A stretch of DNA of 64,000 nt, taken from assembly GCF_004153445.1 (NCBI RefSeq), contig NZ_SDQC01000004.1, positions 1 to 64,000 on the forward strand, written 5' to 3'. Under the pieces are notes generated by a model. That model saw only the letters and a list, made by a program, of their open reading frames with translations, was not told the origin of the DNA and searched no databases. Both the position numbers and the translations under genes were made by a program. Below, one piece after another: positions 58,678 through 64,000 of the stretch (positions are counted from its first letter, which is position 1; each line of letters starts with the position of its first letter). The stretch is from Allopusillimonas soli. GTDB taxonomy: Bacteria > Pseudomonadota > Gammaproteobacteria > Burkholderiales > Burkholderiaceae_B.

Positions 58678-59283
58678 ATGGAACCAGGAATTGATCGACT
58701 ACGCCAGTTTGTCGTGCAGGCCACGCGGCTGGCGGATCAGGGACTTCTGGCGGAGATGCCGCCGGCGTCGCTTCTCACGGCATTCCAGCGTCTGGTGAGT
58801 CATGACGACTGGCTGCCGGCCGATTGTGCGCGTCCGGATCCGGCTCACTATCAACAGTACCTGCTGCATTGCGATCCATGTGAGCGTTTCTGCATCGTGA
58901 GCTTTGTATGGGGCCCCGGCCAGTCCACGCCGGTGCACGACCATACGGTCTGGGGCTATGTGGGTATGCTGCGCGGCGGCGAGATGAGCCAGCGCTATGC
59001 CCGTACCGCCGAGGGGGGCTACGAAGCGCTTGGCGAGCCGGTTCGGCTCGCTCCCGGCGAGGTTGAGGTACTGTCGCCGCGCGACGGCGACATACATAAA
59101 GTCTGGAATGCGCAGCGCAGGCGCGCCTCGATCAGCGTGCATATGTACGGCGGCAATATCGGGGCCATCGTGCGGCATGTGTACGACACGCGCACGGGCC
59201 AGGCGCGGCCGTTCGTGTCCGGCTACTCATCCAGGCAGGTGCCCAATCTGTGGGACCGCTCCGCCAGCGTCCGCGCGGCCTAG
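58678..59283 (+). CDS. Cysteine-dioxygenase-like cupin (thiol dioxygenase)
   Basis: The 201-residue protein has the CDO/thiol-dioxygenase pattern with the three iron-ligand histidines His87 and His89 in STPVHDHTVWG and His140 in GDIHKVWN. The Cys-Tyr crosslink residues of mammalian CDO are not required in bacterial 3-mercaptopropionate-type enzymes. Family members oxidise cysteine, 3-mercaptopropionate or mercaptosuccinate. Its place among CoA genes hints at a sulfur-containing acid or a side product. AGGA precedes the ATG. Confidence 0.87.
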   Translation: MEPGIDRLRQFVVQATRLADQGLLAEMPPASLLTAFQRLVSHDDWLPADCARPDPAHYQQYLLHCDPCERFCIVSFVWGPGQSTPVHDHTVWGYVGMLRGGEMSQRYARTAEGGYEALGEPVRLAPGEVEVLSPRDGDIHKVWNAQRRRASISVHMYGGNIGAIVRHVYDTRTGQARPFVSGYSSRQVPNLWDRSASVRAA

Positions 59284-59356
59284 TCCGCCGGCGCGGAAGA
59301 TTGCCTGTCCTGCGGCCCATGCTATCTTCTCAGCATTGCAAACTGGGTTCTGGGCA

Positions 59357-60145
59357 ATGGACAAGACACTATTGAAGGGGCTCATGGTCCTTGAGGCCGT
59401 GACCGACATGGACCAGCCGCCCCGCACCGTGGACGAGCTGGCTGCGCTGGTTGGCCTGACGCGCAGCAATGCGCATCGTACGCTGCAGACGCTGATACAT
59501 GCGGGCTATGTGGCCCGGGACGAGCGCGGCGGCGGCTATCGCGGCACGATACGCCTGTTCGAACTGGGTGCGCGGCAGCTGGCGCAGCTCGATATCCGCA
59601 AGGTGGCCTCGCCCCTGATGCAGGCGCTTGCCGACAAGACGGGAGAAACCGTGCATCTGTCTGTGCTTGACGGCTTCGATGTGGTGTACATCGACAAGAT
59701 CGATTCGCCGCAGCCTATACGCGCCTATTCCATGGTTGGCGGACGTGCGCCCGCCTATGCCGTGGCCACGGGCAAGGCCTTGCTGGCCTATCAGCCAGCC
59801 AGCTATGTCGAAGCGCGCGCCGATGCCTTGATATCGCATACGCGCGCAACGCTCACCAGCCTTTCCGCGCTGCGCGATGACCTCGCGCGCACACTGAAGC
59901 AGGGTTATGCCGTCAACAGAGGGGAGTGGCGCGAAGGCGTGGGTGGCGTGGCGCGGGTAGTTTTCGACAGCCTGGGCCAGCCCATGGCGGCGGTGGGCAT
60001 ATCGGGGCCGCTCGACCGGCTTACACCGGCTCAGGTCAGGCGTTTCGCACCCGAGGTGGTCAGCTGCGCTGTGGCCATATCGCGCGACATGGGCTACAGA
60101 GACGCGGCGCCGCGGCGCCGCGGCGCCAAGGCCGGGCTATCATAA
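59357..60145 (+). CDS. IclR-family transcriptional regulator
   Basis: This 262-residue regulator has an N-terminal winged helix (TVDELAALVGLTRSNAHRTL) and a C-terminal GAF-like effector domain (TGETVHLSVLDGFDVVYIDKI). It is oriented with the cluster and lies between the dioxygenase and the lyase. It probably senses a small organic acid and controls the cluster; the TGGAAA-TT-TTTCCA palindrome at 51611 fits an IclR site. The final residues are Arg/Gly-rich. Confidence 0.93.
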   Translation: MDKTLLKGLMVLEAVTDMDQPPRTVDELAALVGLTRSNAHRTLQTLIHAGYVARDERGGGYRGTIRLFELGARQLAQLDIRKVASPLMQALADKTGETVHLSVLDGFDVVYIDKIDSPQPIRAYSMVGGRAPAYAVATGKALLAYQPASYVEARADALISHTRATLTSLSALRDDLARTLKQGYAVNRGEWREGVGGVARVVFDSLGQPMAAVGISGPLDRLTPAQVRRFAPEVVSCAVAISRDMGYRDAAPRRRGAKAGLS

Positions 60146-60222
60146 GTTCGACGCACGTTCCCGCGTCGCGATATAAAACCCATGCGTATTGTCGGCAAGA
60201 CCGGCACCGGAGGAAGAGAGAA

Positions 60223-60294
60223 ATGAATGCTGCACAGACTGTAGCGCCGCGCTCGACGGCGAGCCGCGACAAGGCAATGGGGGGCCAGCCATGA
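60223..60294 (+). CDS. Short coupled leader ORF (23 codons)
   Basis: An ATG with GGAGG nine bases upstream opens a 23-codon frame (MNAAQTVAPRSTASRDKAMG and three more codons) whose stop overlaps the lyase ATG by ATGA. The strong ribosome site belongs to this frame rather than to the lyase. It may be a translational-coupling leader or the start of a deleted gene. No homology is recognised. Confidence 0.5.
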   Translation: MNAAQTVAPRSTASRDKAMGGQP

Positions 60295-61169
60295 TGCGAT
60301 CGCTGCTGTTCGTACCCGCCGATAGCGAGCGCAAGCTCGAGAAATCGTTGCAAAGCGGCGCCGATGCGCTCATTTTCGATCTTGAGGACGCCGTGTCGCT
60401 CGCGCGCAAGGAGGATGGGCGCCGCTGCCTGGCGGGTTTCCTGGATGCGCAGCGCGACGCAGATGATTTGCCCGCACTGTATGTTCGCGTCAATGCGCTG
60501 TCCACCGGCATGACGCTGGCTGACCTTGCCGCAGTCATGCCTCATCGGCCAGCCGGGGTGGTTTTACCCAAATGCGCCGGGGCAGCCGATCTGCTCAGGC
60601 TCGCGCATTACCTGGAAGCCTTCGAGCACCTGCACCCGGGCGGGCGTACCGGCCGCGAGACATCCATCATCGCCATCGTCACAGAGACCGCCGAATCGCT
60701 GGCGCACCTCAATGAATATACGCAGGCCGGGCCTCGTCTCGCGGGAATGATGTGGGGTGCCGAAGACCTCTCGGGTGATGTGGGCGCCCTGGCCAGCAAG
60801 TGCGAGGAGGATGCGCAGGCATGGACGGCGCCTTTCACGCTGGTGCGCTCGCTTTGTCTGTTTGCCGCTGCCGCGGCGGGTGTGCCCGCCATCGATACCG
60901 TACCCACCGAGATCAATAATCCGGATGGCCTCCGACGCGAAGCTCGCCAGGCTTATCGGGATGGATTCACGGCCAAGGCGGCCATCCATCCGGGCCAGGT
61001 GCCTGTCATCAACGAGGCGATGACCCCGGATGCAGCATCGCATGAATGGGCGACGCGCGTTATCGCCGCGTTTGAGGCCAGCGCGGATGTCGGTGTGGCC
61101 ACCCTGGACGGCAAGATGCTGGATACGCCGCATCTGAAGCTCGCGCGCAAGATACTCGGCGTGGCCTAG
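60291..61169 (+). CDS. HpcH/HpaI-family CoA-ester lyase (CitE-like)
   Basis: The 292-residue protein is a CitE-like lyase that cleaves or forms C-C bonds of malyl-, citramalyl- or similar CoA esters. It has RSLLFVPADSERKLEKSL, FDLEDAVSLARK with the metal-site acid, IVTETAESLAHLNEY and MWGAEDLSGDVGAL. It would produce acetyl-CoA or pyruvate plus an aldehyde or keto acid. Start: ATG 60291 within the coupled overlap; a second ATG follows at once. Confidence 0.92.
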   Translation: MMRSLLFVPADSERKLEKSLQSGADALIFDLEDAVSLARKEDGRRCLAGFLDAQRDADDLPALYVRVNALSTGMTLADLAAVMPHRPAGVVLPKCAGAADLLRLAHYLEAFEHLHPGGRTGRETSIIAIVTETAESLAHLNEYTQAGPRLAGMMWGAEDLSGDVGALASKCEEDAQAWTAPFTLVRSLCLFAAAAAGVPAIDTVPTEINNPDGLRREARQAYRDGFTAKAAIHPGQVPVINEAMTPDAASHEWATRVIAAFEASADVGVATLDGKMLDTPHLKLARKILGVA

Positions 61170-61240
61170 CGCGCAGCGCGCCGTGGCGCCACCGCCGCCG
61201 GCAACGCCTTGCCGAGCAAACCATCAAAGGAGGATCTCTC

Positions 61241-62392
61241 ATGTCGGGGCCGCTTGCGGGAGTACGCATCATTGATCTGACCGCTGTGGGCATGGGTCCG
61301 CATGCAACGCAGATACTGGGCGACATGGGCGCCGATGTCATCAAGGTGGAGTCGCCCGAAGGCGATCTGTTTCGGCATGTGGCGCCCGCTGTGCATCCTG
61401 GCATGAGCGCCGCTTTCATGCAGCTGAACCGCAACAAGCGCAGCGTGGTGTTGAACCTGAAGCAGGAAGCTGACGTTGCTGTGCTCAAATCCCTGCTTGC
61501 GGATGCCGACGTGCTGGTTTCGAGCATACGCCCGCAGGCCATGCGAAGGCTGGGTCTTGCCTATGAGGCGTTGCAAAAGGAGAATCCCAGGCTGATCTAC
61601 TGCGGCGTCTACGGCTTTTCTGAAAAGGGCCGCTACGCGGGGCGCCCGGCCTTTGACGACATCATCCAGGCGCGTAGCGGGCTGGCCGGTCTCCAGGGGC
61701 GTGGCGAGGGCCGCGAGCCGGCCTATGTCAACACGGTAGCCGCCGACAAGATTGCAGGCATGGCAGCCGCGAGCGCCATAGGCATGGCGCTGTACGAGCG
61801 CGAAAAGTCCGGCCTGGGCCAGGCCATCGAGGTGCCCATGTTTGAAACCATGGTGTCGTTCAATCTGGTCGAGCACATGGCCGGTGCGACCTTCGAGCAA
61901 TGCGATGCGCCCATGGGCTATGGCCGTGTTCTGTCGCCTCATCGCAAGCCTTACCGCACGTTGGACGGCTACATCAGCATGCTGCCCTACACCACGGAGC
62001 AGTGGCGCCGGTTCTTCGAACTGGCGGGCCATCCCGAGCATGCACGCAATCCCCGCTTCATGGATCCGGCGCAGCGTGCGGCAGAGATCGGACACATGTA
62101 CGCCCTGGTGGCGGATATCGTGGCCGGGCGCAGCACCCAGGCCTGGATCACGCTGCTTGAAGATGCCGACATTCCGGTGGCGCCGGTGTCGGCATTGGAA
62201 GACCTGCTGGATGACCCGCATCTGCGCGATATCGGTTTTTTTCATACGGCAGTGCATCCGACCGAGGGGCGAATCACGCTTACCGGTATTCCGGTGACGT
62301 TCTCTCGCACGCCCGGCGACATCCGCCGCCTGCCGCCCAGCCTGGATCAGGACGGCGATGTGATACGCCGGGACATCGCCGGCACCGACTGA
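61241..62392 (+). CDS. Family III CoA-transferase (CaiB/BaiF)
   Basis: The 383-residue CaiB/BaiF protein has GVRIIDLTAVGMGPHATQILGDMG recognisable in pieces, LNRNKRSVVLNLK and the probable catalytic Asp in GRPAFDDIIQARSG. AGGAGG precedes the ATG. It resembles the next transferase (62598) more than the first one of the cluster. The stop lies inside a 17-base tandem repeat. Confidence 0.93.
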   Translation: MSGPLAGVRIIDLTAVGMGPHATQILGDMGADVIKVESPEGDLFRHVAPAVHPGMSAAFMQLNRNKRSVVLNLKQEADVAVLKSLLADADVLVSSIRPQAMRRLGLAYEALQKENPRLIYCGVYGFSEKGRYAGRPAFDDIIQARSGLAGLQGRGEGREPAYVNTVAADKIAGMAAASAIGMALYEREKSGLGQAIEVPMFETMVSFNLVEHMAGATFEQCDAPMGYGRVLSPHRKPYRTLDGYISMLPYTTEQWRRFFELAGHPEHARNPRFMDPAQRAAEIGHMYALVADIVAGRSTQAWITLLEDADIPVAPVSALEDLLDDPHLRDIGFFHTAVHPTEGRITLTGIPVTFSRTPGDIRRLPPSLDQDGDVIRRDIAGTD

Positions 62393-62433
62393 TACATAGC
62401 GCCGACTGACACATAGCGCCGACTGACACATAG
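62383..62433. repeat. 17-base tandem repeat, three units
   Basis: Three head-to-tail units of CGCCGACTGACACATAG (the first with two changes) span the stop codon and 41 bases beyond. The first unit contains the last codons and TGA of the CoA-transferase; the others add further TGA/TAG codons. Confidence 0.95.
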
Positions 62434-62456
62434 CAAATAATGCCGTGCATTAGTGT

Positions 62457-62478
62457 AAGCCCCCAGAAAGAGGGGCTT
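62457..62478 (+). terminator. Hairpin between the second and third CoA-transferases
   Basis: AAGCCCC and GGGGCTT pair around an eight-to-nine-base loop. A T-tract is absent, so it may be a weak terminator or an mRNA 3' stabiliser. Confidence 0.5.
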
Positions 62479-62597
62479 GTCGCGCGCTGTGCGCCTTGTT
62501 ATTCTTTTGCTGGATACAGAAAAACAATTCGCATCTGTGAAAAGCAGGATGGCGCATCAAGGCGCCCGCAGGCTCGAAAAACAGGAGAGCGGCAGCA

Positions 62598-63815
62598 ATG
62601 GGTGGTCCACTGGAGGGAGTGCGGATACTGGACATGACAACGGTCCTCATGGGGCCGTACGCGTCCCAGGTTCTGGGCGACATGGGCGCGGAAGTCATCA
62701 AGGTGGAGTCTCCGCAGGGCGACCTGGTGCGCGGTCTGGGGCCCCTGCGGCATCCCGGCATGGGCGCCTTGTTTCTGCACATCAATCGCAGCAAGCGCTC
62801 GGTGGTGATAGATGCCAAACAGCCGCGCGGGCGGGAAGCGCTGCTTCGCCTCGCCGCCAGATCCGACGTGCTGCTGTACAACGTGCGGCCGCGGGCCATG
62901 GCGCGTCTGGGCCTGGACTACGAGACTGTTTCGGGTGTTAATCCGCGCATCATATACCTGGGCACCTTCGGCTTCGGCCAGGGCGGCCCTTATGCCGCCA
63001 AGCCTGCATTCGACGACCTCATCCAGGGCGCCATAGGGCTGCCTTCCCTGATCAAGGCATCGGGATCCGATGTGCCCAGATATGTGCCGTCCAATATCGT
63101 GGATCGCACCGTCGGGCTGTACGCCGTGGCGGCGCTGTGCGGGGCGCTTTATCATCGCGAGCGAACAGGCCGGGGCCAGCGCATCGATGTGCCCATGTTC
63201 GAGACCATGGTCAGCCATCTGCTCAGCGACCACATTGCGGGGGAGACATTCGATCCGCCCGAGGGCCCCACCGGCTATGCGCGACTGCTGGCCGCCAACC
63301 GCCGCCCCTATCGCACGCGCGATGGCTACGTGTGCGCAGTCATCTACAACGACAAGCAGTGGGCGTCATTCTTCCGCATCATCGGGCGGCCGGAGGCCAT
63401 GTCCGATCCGCGCCTGGCCGATCTGGATACACGCACGCGCAACATCGACGACCTGCAGGCCATGGTGGGCAAGATCTTTCTTGAGCGCGGGACAGAGGAA
63501 TGGCTGGCTTTGCTGGAGGAAGCCGATATCCCCTGCATGCCGCTGCACGACATGGATTCCATTCTGGAAGATCCCCATCTGCGCGAAGTTGGTTTTTTCC
63601 AGTGGGAAGACCATCCGAGCGAGGGCCGCGTGCGGTCGGTTGGCGTGCCTGCGAGCTGGTCGGATTCTCAGCCCAGGCCGGGACGCCCCGCGCCGCGTTT
63701 TGGCGAGCATAGCGCAGAGGTTCTGGCCGAGGCCGGCTATGACGCCGACGAGATTGCCGCCATGGCGCGTGATGGAATCACCCATCTGGCCGAAGCCCCG
63801 CAGGAGGCCGAATGA
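62598..63815 (+). CDS. Family III CoA-transferase (CaiB/BaiF)
   Basis: The 405-residue CaiB/BaiF protein has GVRILDMTTVLMGPYASQVLGDMG recognisable in pieces, INRSKRSVVIDAK and the probable catalytic Asp in KPAFDDLIQGAIG. AGGAG precedes the ATG. It overlaps the next gene by four bases. Together with the transferase at 61241 it could form a heteromeric enzyme or act on successive acids. Confidence 0.93.
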   Translation: MGGPLEGVRILDMTTVLMGPYASQVLGDMGAEVIKVESPQGDLVRGLGPLRHPGMGALFLHINRSKRSVVIDAKQPRGREALLRLAARSDVLLYNVRPRAMARLGLDYETVSGVNPRIIYLGTFGFGQGGPYAAKPAFDDLIQGAIGLPSLIKASGSDVPRYVPSNIVDRTVGLYAVAALCGALYHRERTGRGQRIDVPMFETMVSHLLSDHIAGETFDPPEGPTGYARLLAANRRPYRTRDGYVCAVIYNDKQWASFFRIIGRPEAMSDPRLADLDTRTRNIDDLQAMVGKIFLERGTEEWLALLEEADIPCMPLHDMDSILEDPHLREVGFFQWEDHPSEGRVRSVGVPASWSDSQPRPGRPAPRFGEHSAEVLAEAGYDADEIAAMARDGITHLAEAPQEAE

Positions 63816-64000
63816 CGCTGGCGCACGTGACACCGGCATGCGCGGACCAGCTGCGGACGTTGTCCGCGGATCAGCTCGATCTGCGTCGCTTTATCCGTCC
63901 GGGCGACACTATTCTGTGGGGTCAGGGGCCAGCCGAGCCGCTTGCCCTCTCCCGGGCCGTGGTACGTCAGCGACACGCCTTGGGCGGCTGCCGGGTTTTC
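63812..64000 (+). CDS. Acetyl-CoA hydrolase/transferase-like protein (partial, runs off the window)
   Basis: Sixty-three codons are visible. The segment LRRFIRPGDTILWGQGPAEP followed by LALSRAVVRQRHALG matches the N-terminal glycine-rich CoA-binding part of acetyl-CoA hydrolase/transferase (family I CoA-transferase) proteins. The ATG overlaps the preceding stop (ATGA). The catalytic glutamate would lie beyond the window edge. Confidence 0.75.
   Translation, partial: MTLAHVTPACADQLRTLSADQLDLRRFIRPGDTILWGQGPAEPLALSRAVVRQRHALGGCRVF

Overview
Organism. The window looks like the origin-proximal part of a GC-rich betaproteobacterial chromosome, most likely family Alcaligenaceae (Bordetella/Achromobacter/Pusillimonas relatives). 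This rests on protein resemblance judged from memory, the block rpmH-rnpA-yidD-yidC next to dnaA-dnaN-gyrB, the block mnmG-rsmG-parA-parB, and many Bug-type and family III CoA-transferase genes. Species and genus cannot be fixed without a search.

Layout. (1) 1-4568: parB, parA, rsmG and mnmG on the minus strand. (2) 4569-8380: origin region. A 1.5 kb gene-free stretch carries four parS-type palindromes. After a cold-shock gene and a methionine-aminotransferase-like gene comes a second AT-richer gap with DnaA boxes, which I favour as oriC. (3) 8381-18396: mixed accessory genes: a Fic protein, SagB-like nitroreductase, two EamA exporters, a MocR regulator, a ChaN lipoprotein, DUF924, an SMR pump, a Nudix hydrolase, a YfcF-like GST and a yqjI-yqjH-like iron/nickel pair. 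(4) 18589-20201: a small decayed island (parDE, a 5'-truncated fic, a frameshifted gene remnant) ending exactly at the 3' end of mnmE. (5) 20184-36594: mnmE, then about 7 kb (yciI, OxyR-box catalase, liv ABC operon) placed between mnmE and yidC, which are normally adjacent, then yidC-yidD-rnpA-rpmH and divergent dnaA-dnaN-gyrB. (6) 36595-40130: thiC behind a TPP riboswitch, and a vapBC module with two copies of the same operator. (7) 40368-42335: LysR regulator, thioesterase and SRPBCC protein. (8) 42373-49210: a divergent, apparently Fur-controlled iron-reduction cluster with no receptor in sight. (9) 49246-51374: selD and selU (mnmH). (10) 51663-64000: a catabolic cluster with three family III CoA-transferases, two enoyl-CoA hydratases, an enolase-superfamily enzyme, a CoA ligase, a cupin dioxygenase, a Bug solute-binding protein, a CoA-ester lyase and an IclR regulator; it runs off the window in an acetyl-CoA hydrolase/transferase-like gene.

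How it fits together. Replication initiation (dnaA, DnaA boxes), segregation (parAB with clustered parS) and the tRNA/rRNA modification genes mnmG, rsmG and mnmE form the conserved backbone. Accessory cargo is inserted around it, including three toxin-related loci within 32 kb. The most novel-looking unit is the catabolic cluster at the right end: its substrate is not obvious, and a palindrome matching the IclR-family operator pattern sits just before its first gene.
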